A stretch of 32,693 bases of DNA from Lachnoclostridium sp. An14 (GTDB taxonomy: Bacteria; Bacillota; Clostridia; Lachnospirales; Lachnospiraceae), in the NCBI RefSeq assembly GCF_002160755.1, contig NZ_NFLE01000013.1, forward strand, positions 75,906 through 108,598, given 5' to 3'. Shown piece by piece: positions 1 to 8,603 of the stretch (the stretch's first letter is position 1; each line of letters opens with the position of its first letter). The notes beneath the pieces are model-generated. The model was not told the origin of the DNA and did no database searches. It worked only from the letters and a program-made list of their open reading frames with translations. A program made the position numbers and the translations under genes.

Positions 1-435
1 CCCACCTACGGCATTGACACCTGGAAGGGCTACATCCTGCCGGTGGTGGCCTTGGGCGGCTATTCCATCAGCTACATGGCCAGACTCATGCGCTCCAGCC
101 TGCTGGAGGTCATGGGGCAGGACTACATCCGCACCGCCAGGGCCAAGGGCCTCTCGGAGGTAAAGGTGGTATTCCGCCACGCCATGAGAAATGCCCTGAT
201 CCCGGTGATCACCGTGCTGGGCCCCACCATCGCCAACCTGATGACGGGAAGTTTCGTGATTGAGAAAATCTTCGCCATCCCCGGACTGGGCGGCTACCTG
301 GTAAACAGTGTGACCCAGAGAGACTACACCACCATCATGGGCGTGACCATTTTTTACGCCACCTTTCTCATGGTGATGATCTTTGTGGTGGACATTTTCT
401 ACTGCCTGATTGATCCCAGGATCAAATACGAATAG
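1..435 (+). CDS. oppB: Oligopeptide ABC transporter permease, OppB type (3' end only)
   Basis: The reading frame is open from the first base, so the gene starts upstream and only its last 144 codons are visible. They match the C-terminal half of OppB/DppB-type permeases, the first of two membrane subunits that form the channel of a peptide importer. The cytoplasmic EAA loop that contacts the ATPase is seen as DYIRTARAKGLSE, followed by the usual RNALIPVITVLG membrane stretch and the GSFVIEKIF/PGLGGYLV segment. The end (IDPRIKYE) is the normal family terminus. The next gene starts 16 bases after its stop and the five genes up to 5407 form one transporter locus. The substrate (di- or oligopeptide, possibly nickel) cannot be told from this fragment. 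Confidence 0.93.
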   Translation, partial: PTYGIDTWKGYILPVVALGGYSISYMARLMRSSLLEVMGQDYIRTARAKGLSEVKVVFRHAMRNALIPVITVLGPTIANLMTGSFVIEKIFAIPGLGGYLVNSVTQRDYTTIMGVTIFYATFLMVMIFVVDIFYCLIDPRIKYE

Positions 436-451
436 GATGAGGTTAGAAGAC

Positions 452-1603
452 ATGGATAATAAATGGGAAATGCTCCCGTCCTCCAGCGAGGACCGGGAAA
501 AGATATGGACAAAGAACAGGACCTTTGCCGGGGACGTGTGGTTCCGGTTCCGCCGGAAACCTACGGCCATCGCCGGTTTCGTCCTGATCGTTCTGCTCCT
601 TCTGTTTGCCCTGGCTGGGCCGCTGTTTACGGACTACAGCTATTCCGTGCAGAATCTGGAGGTGGTGAATATCCCTCCGGTGATGAAGGTGTTTGACGCC
701 CCGGACGGAAACGGCTCCCTCTACATCACCCAGGGCTTAAAAGTGCTCTACGTCAACCCGGACGGCACTCTGGGAGACCAGTTAAAGAAGGTGCGGGAGG
801 ATTCGGAGATGAGCATGACCATCTACGACTACAACGGCGCGGAGGTGGGCCTCTACTACGGCCAGAAACCCTACGTGATCGCCGATCCCGCCACCAAGGT
901 GATCTATCCCAGCTCCACCGTCCGCAACGCCTCCTACCTGCTGGGCACGGACTCCCTGGGGAGAGACATTCTCACCAGGCTCATGTACGGCATCCGGGTA
1001 TCCCTGCTGGTGGCCTTCATCGCCGCGGCGGTGAATATGGTCATCGGCGTGCTCTACGGCGGGATCTCCGGCTATCTGGGGGGAAACGTGGACACGGTAC
1101 TCATGCGTGTAGTGGATATTATCAATACCATTCCCCTGACGCTGTACGTGATCCTGATTGTGGTGCTGCTTGGCTCCGGCCTTCAGAGCATCATCGTGGC
1201 CCTGGGAAGCGTGTACTGGGTGGATATGGCCAGAGTGGTGAGAGGCCAGGTGTTAAGCTTAAAACAGCAGGAATTCGTGCTGGCGGCCAAGACCATCGGC
1301 TCCTCCACCAAAACCATCCTCTTTCAGCACCTGATCCCCAACGCCATGGGCTCCATCCTGGTGACGGTGACCATGCTGATCCCGTCGGCCATCTTTATGG
1401 AGGCGTTTTTAAGTTTCCTGGGCATCGGGCTTCAGCCGCCTTTAGCCAGCCTTGGCACCATGTGCAACGACGCCACGGCCAACCTGCGGACCTGTCCGTA
1501 CCAGATGTTCATACCGGCCCTGGGAATCTGCCTGATCATGTTCGCCTTCAATTTTGTAGGCGACGGCCTGCGGGATGCCCTGGACCCGAAACTGAAGAAA
1601 TAG
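452..1603 (+). CDS. oppC: Oligopeptide ABC transporter permease, OppC type
   Basis: Second membrane subunit of the peptide importer, 383 residues. A first membrane segment lies near residues 38-57, then about 100 extracytoplasmic residues (62-162), then the family motif GTDSLGRDILTRLMYG and five further hydrophobic segments. The EAA loop is seen as EFVLAAKTIGSSTKTIL near residue 275. The large outer loop makes it longer than the E. coli protein (about 300 residues); such insertions occur in Firmicutes members. I chose the ATG at 452 because GAGG lies nine bases upstream. An in-frame ATG at 437 has no room for a binding site, and an upstream TTG lies inside oppB. oppD follows 10 bases after the stop, so translation within the operon is tight. 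Confidence 0.92.
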   Translation: MDNKWEMLPSSSEDREKIWTKNRTFAGDVWFRFRRKPTAIAGFVLIVLLLLFALAGPLFTDYSYSVQNLEVVNIPPVMKVFDAPDGNGSLYITQGLKVLYVNPDGTLGDQLKKVREDSEMSMTIYDYNGAEVGLYYGQKPYVIADPATKVIYPSSTVRNASYLLGTDSLGRDILTRLMYGIRVSLLVAFIAAAVNMVIGVLYGGISGYLGGNVDTVLMRVVDIINTIPLTLYVILIVVLLGSGLQSIIVALGSVYWVDMARVVRGQVLSLKQQEFVLAAKTIGSSTKTILFQHLIPNAMGSILVTVTMLIPSAIFMEAFLSFLGIGLQPPLASLGTMCNDATANLRTCPYQMFIPALGICLIMFAFNFVGDGLRDALDPKLKK

Positions 1604-1613
1604 GAGTGGGAAA

Positions 1614-2645
1614 ATGGAACCAATCTTGACCATAGAGAATCTGAAAACATCATTTATGACCAGCAACGGCGAGGTGCAGGCCGTCCGCGGAGTGAGCTTT
1701 ACCGTGGGAAAGGGGGAGATCGTCGGGCTGGTGGGAGAGTCGGGAAGCGGAAAGAGCGTCACCTCCATGTCCATTTTACGGCTGCTGGCGGACACCGCCA
1801 GGATCAAGGAGGGAAAAATCCTCTTTGAGGGGGAAGATCTGGCGAAATGCTCCAAGGCCCAGATGAGAAAAATCCGGGGCGGAAAGATTTCCATGATCTT
1901 CCAGGATCCCATGTCCTCCTTAAACCCCCTGATTCCCGTAGGAAAACAGGTGGCGGAGATGATCCGGGAGCACCATCCGGAAAAGAGCGGGGAGGAGATC
2001 CGCAAAGAGGTGCTGGAGCTGTTTGCCAGGGTCCGCATCCCGGAGCCGGAAAAACGGTATAAATCCTTCCCTCACGAGTTTTCCGGCGGAATGCGCCAGC
2101 GGGTGATGATCGCCATGGCCCTGGCCAACCGGCCGGAGCTTTTGATCGCCGACGAGCCCACCACGGCCCTGGACGTGACCATTCAGGACCAGATTTTAAA
2201 GCAGCTGCGGGAGCTGGAGAAACAGTTTGGCACCAGCATCATTTTCATCACCCACGATCTGGGGGTGGTGGCAGAGCTCTGTGACCGGGTGATCGTGCTG
2301 TATGGCGGCCTGGTGATGGAGGAGGCTCCCATCGACGATATTTTTGAGAATCCGAAACATCCCTACACCCTGGGGCTATTGGCCTCCATCCCGTCGGTGG
2401 ACCAGGACAAGAGCCGCAGGCTGCAGCCCATTCCCGGTTCGCCGCCGGATATGACGAAACCGCCGGAGGGCTGTCCCTTCGCCCCCCGCTGCAAATACGC
2501 CAGAGTGATCTGCGGGCGGGAGCTGCCGGAAATGACGGAGATCTCCCAGGGGCACCGTTCCCGGTGCTGGCTGCTGGATCCGGAGGCGCCGGCGGAGAAC
2601 AACCCGTTCGCGGAGACGGGAGAGAGGGGGGAGAGCCATGAGTGA
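1614..2645 (+). CDS. oppD: Oligopeptide ABC transporter ATP-binding protein, OppD type
   Basis: First of the paired cytoplasmic ATPases that power peptide import, 343 residues. Walker A is GESGSGKS at residues 41-48. The signature SGGMRQR is near residue 157 and Walker [13 protein letters not shown] is just after it, followed by a switch histidine in FITHDLGVV. The C-terminal oligopeptide/dipeptide domain carries the family cysteine cluster ([14 protein letters not shown] and a later RCW). Length is normal for OppD/DppD. The ATG is preceded by GGAGTGGGAAA. Its 3' end overlaps oppF by eight bases, which suggests translational coupling so the two ATPases are made in equal amounts. Confidence 0.95.
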   Translation: MEPILTIENLKTSFMTSNGEVQAVRGVSFTVGKGEIVGLVGESGSGKSVTSMSILRLLADTARIKEGKILFEGEDLAKCSKAQMRKIRGGKISMIFQDPMSSLNPLIPVGKQVAEMIREHHPEKSGEEIRKEVLELFARVRIPEPEKRYKSFPHEFSGGMRQRVMIAMALANRPELLIADEPTTALDVTIQDQILKQLRELEKQFGTSIIFITHDLGVVAELCDRVIVLYGGLVMEEAPIDDIFENPKHPYTLGLLASIPSVDQDKSRRLQPIPGSPPDMTKPPEGCPFAPRCKYARVICGRELPEMTEISQGHRSRCWLLDPEAPAENNPFAETGERGESHE

Positions 2646-3600
2646 GACGGCCATGCTGGAGGTGAAAAACCTCACCAAGCATTTCAAGGCGGGCCGCGGA
2701 CAGGTGGTCCACGCCGTGGACAATGTGAGCTTTGTGCTGAAAAAGGGAAAGACCCTGGGGCTGGTGGGAGAGTCCGGCTGCGGCAAATCCAGCTGCGCCA
2801 GGACGGTGATCCGCATCTATGAGCCCACGGAAGGAACCATCCTTCTGGACGGCCAGGACATTTCCCATATGAAACAGAGGGAGTTAAAGCCTCTGCGGCG
2901 GAAAATGCAGATGATTTTCCAGGATCCCTACGCCTCCTTAAACGCCAGGATGACGGTGCGGGACATTATCGCCGAGCCCCTTCTGGCCCACGGGGTGGTG
3001 AAGAAGAAGGACCAGGCCAACGAGCTGGTTTACCCCATGCTGGAGCGGGTGGGGCTCACCAAGGAGCACGCCAACCGCTACGCTCACGAGTTTTCCGGGG
3101 GCCAGCGCCAGCGGGTGGGGATCGCCAGAGCCCTGATTTTACAGCCGGAGCTGGTGATCTGCGACGAGCCCATTTCCGCCCTGGACGTGTCCATCCAGGC
3201 CCAGGTGATCAACCTGCTGCGGGATTTCCAGGAGGAAAAAGGAGTTTCCTACCTGTTTATCGCCCATGACCTGTCCATGGTGCGCTACGTGTCCGACGAC
3301 GTGGGAGTGATGTACTTAGGACAGCTGGTGGAGGTGTGCGAGTCGGGAGAGATCTATAAAAATCCCCTCCATCCCTACACGAAGGGCCTTCTCGGCAGCA
3401 TTCCCATCGCCAACCCCAGGCTGGCGCGGGAGAAGGAAAAGAGCAGCATCGAGGGAGACATTCCCAGCCCCATCGCGCCTCCGTCCGGGTGCCGGTTCCA
3501 CACCCGCTGTCCCTTCGCGAGACCGGAGTGCGGGGAACGGGCGCCGGTGTTAAAGGACGTGGGAGGCGGCCATATGGTGGCCTGCCATTTATACGGATAA
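2638..3600 (+). CDS. oppF: Oligopeptide ABC transporter ATP-binding protein, OppF type
   Basis: Second ATPase of the importer, 320 residues, expected to pair with OppD as a heterodimer. Walker A GESGCGKS is at residues 44-51. The signature SGGQRQR, Walker [13 protein letters not shown] and the switch motif IAHDLSMV follow in order, then a C-terminal oligopeptide domain with the cysteines [14 protein letters not shown]. The start ATG lies inside the end of oppD with GGGGGGAG immediately upstream. About 120 bases separate it from the binding-protein gene, in contrast with the tight spacing of the earlier genes. Confidence 0.95.
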   Translation: MSETAMLEVKNLTKHFKAGRGQVVHAVDNVSFVLKKGKTLGLVGESGCGKSSCARTVIRIYEPTEGTILLDGQDISHMKQRELKPLRRKMQMIFQDPYASLNARMTVRDIIAEPLLAHGVVKKKDQANELVYPMLERVGLTKEHANRYAHEFSGGQRQRVGIARALILQPELVICDEPISALDVSIQAQVINLLRDFQEEKGVSYLFIAHDLSMVRYVSDDVGVMYLGQLVEVCESGEIYKNPLHPYTKGLLGSIPIANPRLAREKEKSSIEGDIPSPIAPPSGCRFHTRCPFARPECGERAPVLKDVGGGHMVACHLYG

Positions 3601-3668
3601 GGCGCGTCGGGATCCCCATATTATGATTTCCTGGATATGGACAGGAGATCTGGGTGAAAAGGTTGAAC

Positions 3669-3688
3669 CGGCCCCTTCACCGGGGCCG
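3669..3688 (+). other. GC-rich hairpin between oppF and oppA
   Basis: CGGCCCC (3669-3675) pairs perfectly with GGGGCCG (3682-3688) across a six-base loop. No T-run follows, so it is not a classical terminator. It lies upstream of the strong oppA ribosome binding site (AAAGGAGG, about 3706-3713). Hairpins at this place are known in other operons to protect or process mRNA, letting the binding protein be made in excess over the membrane parts. That role is inference here. Confidence 0.5.
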
Positions 3689-3721
3689 TGGCAATAAAAA
3701 GAAAAAAGGAGGAGTTTAATT

Positions 3722-5407
3722 ATGAAAAAGAAACTCACCACCGTGCTGGCCCTCGGTCTGGCCTGCACGGCTATGCTGGCCGGCTGCGGCGGAGGAACCA
3801 CGGAAACCCAGCCTCAGACCATCGCGGAGCCCACATCCGCGGCAGAGACAGAGACCGCCGCGGAGACGGCAGAGCCCACGGGAGCTCAGGAGCTGACCTT
3901 CGTGCTCAACAATGAGCCGGACAGCTTAGATCCGTCCTACACCAGCAATTCCTTCGCCTCCCCGTTTATCACCAACCTGTTTGAGGGCCTGGTGACCTAC
4001 GACGAGAACGGCGAGCTGGCTCCTGGAAACGCGGAGTCCTGGGAGGCCAACGAGGATATGACGGTCTACACCTTCCACCTTCGGGAGGGCTTAAAGTGGA
4101 GCGACGGCAGCCCGCTGACGGCGCAGGATTACGTGTATTCTGCCCTTCACGTGATGACGCCTGCCACCACGGCGCAGTACGTGAACATGATGACCGACTA
4201 CATTGTAAACGGCCAGGAGTACTATGACGGCACCGCGGCCGTCGAGGATGTAGGCGTAAAGGCCCTGGACGACAATACCATCCAGTACACCTTAAAGCAG
4301 CCCACCCCCTTCTTCGCGGATGTGGCCAGTATGTGGGTGTATGCCCCGGTACAGGAGGCCACAGTAGAGGCCAACGGCGACAAGTGGTCCACCGCGGCCG
4401 ACACCTACGTTTCCAACGGCCCGTTCAAGGTATCTGAGATCAACATGGGTGAGAGCGTAGTGCTCACGAAAAATGAAAATTACTGGAACGCGGAGAATGT
4501 GACTCTGGAGAAACTGACCTTCCGCTACATTCTGGATCTCTCCACTGCCCTGACCGCCTATGAAAACGGCGAGGTAGACGGCGTGAGAAACATCCCCGCC
4601 GGAGACATTGCCCGCTTAAAGGCAGAGGGCGCCGGCACCCACACCGCCAATATCTACGGCACGGTGTACTACAACTTCAACTGCCAGGCTGAGCCCTACA
4701 ACAATCCTCTGGTGCGCAAGGCCTTAAACCTGGCCATTGACAGAGAGTCCCTGATCAACAACGTGGCTCAGGTAGACGCCCAGCCTGCCTACAGCATCCT
4801 GGCTCCCGGCTACGTGATGGATGGCAAGGACATCCTGGAGGGACGCTCCGACTTTGAGCTGTCTCCCAACGCGGACGTGGAGGCGGCCCAGGCAGCCCTG
4901 GCTGAGGCCGGCTATCCCGGCGGCGAGGGATTCCCCACGGTACAGCTGTCCTTCTATTCTGATGACACGGTGAAGAAGGTGGCGGAAGCCATCAAGGAGA
5001 TGTGGGAGACCAACCTGGGCATCAGCGTGGAGGTGACCTCCGCGGAGTGGGCCGTATTCTACAGCGCCGTTCAGAGCGGAGACTACGAGGTAGCCGCCAT
5101 GGGCTGGAGCGCCGACTATATCAACCCCATGAGTTTCCTGCCTCTGCTGTCCACGGACAACGTGCTCAACACCACCTCTTACAGCAACGCAGAGTACGAC
5201 GCCCTGGTAGAGCAGGTGAAGGTGGAGAGCGATCCGGCCAAGTTTGCGGAGCTGGTGAATCAGGCGGACGCCGTAGCCTCCTCCGAGTATCCGGTGATGC
5301 CGCTGTACTACAAGGCGGACACCTACCTGTTAAAGGACTACGTAACCGGCGTTTACATGGATTCCTCTGCCCACCTGTTCTTCAAGAACGCCAAGGTGTC
5401 CAAGTAA
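3722..5407 (+). CDS. oppA: Peptide-binding lipoprotein of the ABC importer, OppA type
   Basis: Extracellular solute-binding protein, family 5, 561 residues. A lipoprotein signal peptide (MKKK, hydrophobic core, lipobox LAGC with Cys22) is followed by a low-complexity Thr/Glu/Ala linker up to about residue 55. The mature domain shows the family pattern LNNEPDSLDPSYTSNSF, FEGLVTYDENGELAPGNAESW, LREGLKWSDGSPLTAQDYVY and LVRKALNLAIDRESL. It should be tethered to the outer face of the membrane and hand peptides to OppB/OppC. The start follows AAAGGAGG at ideal spacing. It lies after the ATPases, with its own leader region containing a hairpin. The ligand cannot be read from the sequence; peptide is inferred from the family. 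Confidence 0.93.
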   Translation: MKKKLTTVLALGLACTAMLAGCGGGTTETQPQTIAEPTSAAETETAAETAEPTGAQELTFVLNNEPDSLDPSYTSNSFASPFITNLFEGLVTYDENGELAPGNAESWEANEDMTVYTFHLREGLKWSDGSPLTAQDYVYSALHVMTPATTAQYVNMMTDYIVNGQEYYDGTAAVEDVGVKALDDNTIQYTLKQPTPFFADVASMWVYAPVQEATVEANGDKWSTAADTYVSNGPFKVSEINMGESVVLTKNENYWNAENVTLEKLTFRYILDLSTALTAYENGEVDGVRNIPAGDIARLKAEGAGTHTANIYGTVYYNFNCQAEPYNNPLVRKALNLAIDRESLINNVAQVDAQPAYSILAPGYVMDGKDILEGRSDFELSPNADVEAAQAALAEAGYPGGEGFPTVQLSFYSDDTVKKVAEAIKEMWETNLGISVEVTSAEWAVFYSAVQSGDYEVAAMGWSADYINPMSFLPLLSTDNVLNTTSYSNAEYDALVEQVKVESDPAKFAELVNQADAVASSEYPVMPLYYKADTYLLKDYVTGVYMDSSAHLFFKNAKVSK

Positions 5408-5408
5408 G

Positions 5409-5918
5409 ATGATGAAATGTGTGATTGAGACAAAGGGATTCGGGAACATGGTCTTTGACCTGTTCCCGGAGCTGGCTCCGATAACGGTGGAAAATTTCGT
5501 AAAGACGGCGGAGAGCGGCTTTTACGACGGTCTGGCCTGGTGCCGGATCGTGAAGGATTACGTGATCCAGGGCGGTTCCCCGGACAATGACATCATGACG
5601 GACAGCGACTGGCATATCAAAGGGGAGTTTGCGGAAAACGGGATTGCCAACCCCATTCCCCACTGCCGCGGAGCCATTTCCATGGCCAGAGATCCCGGTT
5701 TTGATACCGCTGGCACTCAGTTTTTCGTGGTGCACAAGGACGCTCACAAGCTGGACGGCCGGTATGCGGCCTTCGGACAGATGACGGAAGGGTTTGACGT
5801 GCTGGACCGGATCGCGGAGGTCCCCACCAGCGGGAAAGAGACCTGGAACCGGCCTTTGGAGATGCCGGTGATCGAGCGCATCTGCATTGTGAGAGACGGA
5901 GATGACGGAGTAAAATAA
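5409..5918 (+). CDS. Peptidyl-prolyl cis-trans isomerase, cyclophilin type
   Basis: Single-domain cyclophilin of 169 residues that isomerises Xaa-Pro bonds during protein folding; it has no signal peptide and should be cytoplasmic. Family motifs are visible in order: ITVENFVKTAESGFYDG, CRIVKDYVIQGGSPD with the catalytic Arg, GAISMARD, and GTQFFVVHKDAHKLDGRYAAFG. The residue before the catalytic Arg is Cys where many cyclophilins have His. Two ATG codons stand in tandem (5409 and 5412), one base after the oppA stop, with no clear ribosome binding site, so translation probably depends on reinitiation after oppA. It is the last gene before a strong terminator. A link to peptide import is only positional. 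Confidence 0.93.
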   Translation: MMKCVIETKGFGNMVFDLFPELAPITVENFVKTAESGFYDGLAWCRIVKDYVIQGGSPDNDIMTDSDWHIKGEFAENGIANPIPHCRGAISMARDPGFDTAGTQFFVVHKDAHKLDGRYAAFGQMTEGFDVLDRIAEVPTSGKETWNRPLEMPVIERICIVRDGDDGVK

Positions 5919-5936
5919 GAAATTCCCAGATTACAG

Positions 5937-6001
5937 ATCAGCCTCCTCCCGGAGGTTCCGGCCTTTGGCCGGGATTGGACGGGGGGGAGGCTGATTTTTT
6001 T
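5937..6001 (+). terminator. Nested rho-independent terminator after the opp operon
   Basis: ATCAGCCTCC (5937-5946) pairs with GGAGGCTGAT (5986-5995), followed by seven T (5995-6001). Inside the loop a second perfect hairpin, CCGGCC-TTT-GGCCGG (5958-5972), is nested. Confidence 0.9.
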
Positions 6002-6060
6002 GTGTCAGTAGGAAACGAAACTGCGTCCCCTATGACACAAAAGTTTCCGGCGGATGCGCA
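6001..6060. repeat. Interspersed repeat, copy A, with imperfect palindrome
   Basis: TGTGTCAGTAGG (6001-6012) pairs with CCTATGACACA (6029-6039) apart from one bulged base. The unit CAGTAGGAAACG ... CACAAAAG-N2-TCCGGCGG recurs at 14138-14186 with similar spacing (30 versus 32 bases between the first two blocks). A further partial match, TATGACATAGGAAACGG, lies at 6069-6085. Both full copies sit directly behind a terminator. No protein-coding frame fits it. Confidence 0.55.
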
Positions 6061-6086
6061 CACTTGTTTATGACATAGGAAACGGT

Positions 6087-7631
6087 TCAGGGCCGGAAGG
6101 AGATATTGAGGCTCTGGATGTAAGCGGATTCCCGGAGAACAGAATTTAAGGCCGCGTTGGGGTACTGGGCCAGGAGTTCCTGGACGATGGCCAGGCCGTG
6201 GCCGCGGCCGGTCCCTTTGCTGGTGGTTCCGGGGCGGATGCCCGTCCGTTTCCGCTCCTCTGTCACCGGGTTTTTCAGGATGTAGGAGCAGCCTTCACTG
6301 CTGCCGGCCACCTTGAGGGAGAGGACGCCGCCGGGGATGAGGGCCGTTTCCTCCATGGCGTTGTCCAGAAGGATGCCTAAGATCCTGGTCAGGTCGATGA
6401 TGTCCATGCCAGTCTGAAATTCCTCCGGGAGAAGGGACACTTCCAGCTGAACGGAGACGCCCTGCTGGGCAGACTGGGCCGTTTTCAGATAAAGGAAGGC
6501 CCGCAAAGATTCTGAGGGGATCTTCCACAGGCGGGACTGGAGCTCGCTCTGGCGGATGGCCGTCTCCGAGTAGGGGTAGATGGTTTCCCAGAAAAACTGT
6601 TTCATTTCCGGATCATCGCTTCGATCCACAAAATTTCCCATGGTAAAAAAGATATTTTTGATGTCGTGGCGCAGTCCCTCCATGGCAGAGACGGATGCCT
6701 GCAGGTTTTGGTAGTAGGAAACCATGTTTTCCCGCTCCCACCGGTGGAAGGTGTCGCTGTCCCGGTAGAGGGCGACGCGCAGCAAAAGGGTGATAAAGAG
6801 CGCCTGGGCCGCGAGGAAAAACAGGCAAAGGGCGGGAATCAGCAGGGCCACAAGGGCGTTCTGCATCCGCATCGCCGTAAAGGGCAGATAGATCAGAGTG
6901 AAGCTGATCAGGATAAACAGGGAGAAGAAGAAAAAATAGTGCTCGATCTTCCCGTATTTTCTGCCCAGGGAATTCCAGGACTCCAGCCGGGTCTGGAAAT
7001 GGCTCCGGACGGCGAAGGCGGCGGCGATCAGGCAGGCTGATACGGCGGTCACAGCGGTCACGGTGCCCCGAGCGTTGGTTCCAAGGAGGGCCCCCAAGCG
7101 GGGCTGGAGAAGCGGAACAGCCAGCTCGTACAGGTACATGGAGAGGGAGAGGAACACAAAGAGGAAGTAGCAGAGAAAATGACTGCCCCGCAGGGTTCCC
7201 ATCTCCATCCGGAGGGTCAGGTAGAGGACGAAAAACAGGATCCAGAAGATCCACAGGTGGCCCACCACGGAGCTGGTGCTGTTGAACAGCCGGGCGGGGA
7301 TGCACAGGGCCGCGAAAAAGAAGGCCTGATCCAGGGGCCGCAGGGGTACCAGATTGAGGATTTTTAACTCCCCTGTCAGCAGGGCGGCCAGGCAGAAGGA
7401 GAAAAACCATTCGGAGCGAATGCTGGAAATCCACACGAAAGCTGCCTGCAGGAGAGCGAGTGCCAGGGCCGCCGCCCACTCCGCCGTGCCCCGAAGACGC
7501 CGTTTCAGCAGGAAGGCGGCAAGGGCAAACGGGGAAACGTGGAGGACATACCAGATCAGCTCCCCGGCGGCCTGGAAAGCCAGTTCCCCCACACTTACAA
7601 GGTAGGGTCCGTCTCCGAAAATGTTGATCAC
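6087..7631 (-). CDS. AgrC-like sensor histidine kinase (GHKL type)
   Basis: Membrane sensor of a two-component system, 514 residues. The first 290 residues form about six to eight hydrophobic segments, and the C-terminal half is a kinase. The phospho-acceptor region reads GLRHDIKN (His322), typical of AgrC/ComD-like kinases (HDxxN). The ATP-binding GHKL domain has an N-box (LLDNAMEE, Asn424) and a G-box (GTGRGHGLAIV, near 474). Start is GTG at 7631 with GAAAGGAGGA upstream; it overlaps the stop of the response regulator (GTGA), so the two are translationally coupled. In the family these kinases usually sense secreted peptides, but no AgrB/AgrD-like gene is visible here, so the ligand is unknown. 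Confidence 0.88.
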   Translation of the reverse strand: MINIFGDGPYLVSVGELAFQAAGELIWYVLHVSPFALAAFLLKRRLRGTAEWAAALALALLQAAFVWISSIRSEWFFSFCLAALLTGELKILNLVPLRPLDQAFFFAALCIPARLFNSTSSVVGHLWIFWILFFVLYLTLRMEMGTLRGSHFLCYFLFVFLSLSMYLYELAVPLLQPRLGALLGTNARGTVTAVTAVSACLIAAAFAVRSHFQTRLESWNSLGRKYGKIEHYFFFFSLFILISFTLIYLPFTAMRMQNALVALLIPALCLFFLAAQALFITLLLRVALYRDSDTFHRWERENMVSYYQNLQASVSAMEGLRHDIKNIFFTMGNFVDRSDDPEMKQFFWETIYPYSETAIRQSELQSRLWKIPSESLRAFLYLKTAQSAQQGVSVQLEVSLLPEEFQTGMDIIDLTRILGILLDNAMEETALIPGGVLSLKVAGSSEGCSYILKNPVTEERKRTGIRPGTTSKGTGRGHGLAIVQELLAQYPNAALNSVLRESAYIQSLNISFRP

Positions 7632-8389
7632 AGCCGTCCTCCTTTCTCATTGGAAAAGCAGAGGGCGGCGATTTCCTTCCGTTTGCTGAGGGCGCAGGCC
7701 ACCGTTTCCCCGTTTGACAGCCGGACCAGGCCCTTGGTCACGGAGACGGCGTGGCGCCGGTTGATCAGGACAGAGCGGTGGCAGCGGATGAAATCTTCGC
7801 CCAAAAGCTCTTTGGCGTGCTCAATGGTATCCCGGACGGTGATGGCGGAGCCGTCGAAGGTGTGGTAGCAGATGGTGTGGGCCACGGATTTTACGGAGTC
7901 CACGTAGGCGATGTCCGGGATGGAGAGCTCTACGGTCTCGTCGATCCCAAGGGGCAGGGTGAGCCGGGGAACCGTTTCGGAGGGAGATGCTTCAGGAGCC
8001 GCCATTTGCAGGTATTTTACGTATTCCGCCACCATGCGGCCCGTATCCGGCGTCTTTTCCACAAAACCGAAGGCCCGGATGCCGCTTTTTAGAATGTCCA
8101 TGCCCTTGTCGCCGTGGCTGGTGACAAAGACGATCTTTGCGTCGGCGTCTCTCTGGTAGATACATTTTACCAGGTCGATGCCGTTGAGGGCGGCCTGGCC
8201 GAAGTCGTAGTCCAGGAAGTAGAGGAAGGGGCCGCCGGCATTCTGAAGGTAGTTTAACAGTTCGCCGCCGGAGGAGGCGATGCAGCAGATCTGGGCCTCC
8301 ACCTGGCAGATCTGGATGGCCTGGTTTATCAGACCGGCCGCCAGACGCAGGGTGAACTGGTCGTCGTCGCAGAGAATGAGTTTTAACAA
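7628..8389 (-). CDS. LytTR-family response regulator
   Basis: DNA-binding partner of the downstream kinase, 253 residues. An N-terminal receiver domain has the acidic pocket ILCDDD and probable phospho-acceptor Asp60 (YFLDYDFG), then NGIDL and FVTSH. A LytTR DNA-binding domain covers roughly 145-245 (ELSIPDIAYVDSV, EHAKELLGEDFIRCHRSVLIN, SNGETVACALSKRK). The start is TTG at 8389 with AAGAAGGAA eight bases upstream; no better ATG exists near it. It is the first gene of a two-gene minus-strand operon and is divergent from the redox cluster starting at 8604, which makes that cluster a candidate target. An 11-bp direct repeat lies between them. Confidence 0.9.
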   Translation of the reverse strand: MLKLILCDDDQFTLRLAAGLINQAIQICQVEAQICCIASSGGELLNYLQNAGGPFLYFLDYDFGQAALNGIDLVKCIYQRDADAKIVFVTSHGDKGMDILKSGIRAFGFVEKTPDTGRMVAEYVKYLQMAAPEASPSETVPRLTLPLGIDETVELSIPDIAYVDSVKSVAHTICYHTFDGSAITVRDTIEHAKELLGEDFIRCHRSVLINRRHAVSVTKGLVRLSNGETVACALSKRKEIAALCFSNEKGGRL

Positions 8390-8405
8390 GGAATTTCCTT
8401 CTTTC

Positions 8406-8435
8406 TATATAAAAATGCTTTCTGTATTTTATCAA
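8406..8435 (-). promoter_or_regulatory. Predicted promoter of the LytTR/kinase operon
   Basis: On the minus strand, TTGATA (8435-8430) and TATATA (8411-8406) are separated by 18 bases in an AT-rich patch directly upstream of the response regulator start. This is consistent with a housekeeping sigma factor promoter. Confidence 0.5.
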
Positions 8436-8457
8436 ATTATGGGCTGGAAGGAAAGGC

Positions 8458-8488
8458 TTTGTCCGGAACGGCCGTTTTTTGTCCGGAA
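8458..8488. promoter_or_regulatory. Tandem 11-bp direct repeat in the divergent control region
   Basis: TTTGTCCGGAA occurs at 8458-8468 and exactly again at 8478-8488, a 20-bp period (two helical turns). It lies upstream of the predicted promoter of the LytTR operon. LytTR-type regulators are known to bind pairs of direct repeats about two turns apart, so this is a candidate site for the product of 7628-8389. Confidence 0.5.
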
Positions 8489-8603
8489 TGAAGGGGGAGG
8501 GGAAGAATTGGAGACGGCGGGAGAGGTCACGGGACAAAAGACGCAAAAAGAAAGAAAAATGTGGTAGGCTCTCGTGTGAATGATTGTAAAAGGAGGAATT
8601 CAC

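Noticed and set aside
5937-6085. Inverted repeats considered as ends of a mobile element
   Set aside because: The outer stem ends in a T-run right after the last gene of an operon, which is a terminator; no transposase is nearby.
6613-7650. Long minus-strand frame of 345 codons, starting at an ATG with nearby AGGAGG
   Set aside because: It overlaps the kinase gene in another frame, is very rich in Pro, Arg and Gly, and shows no family motif. The AGGAGG serves the kinase GTG start.
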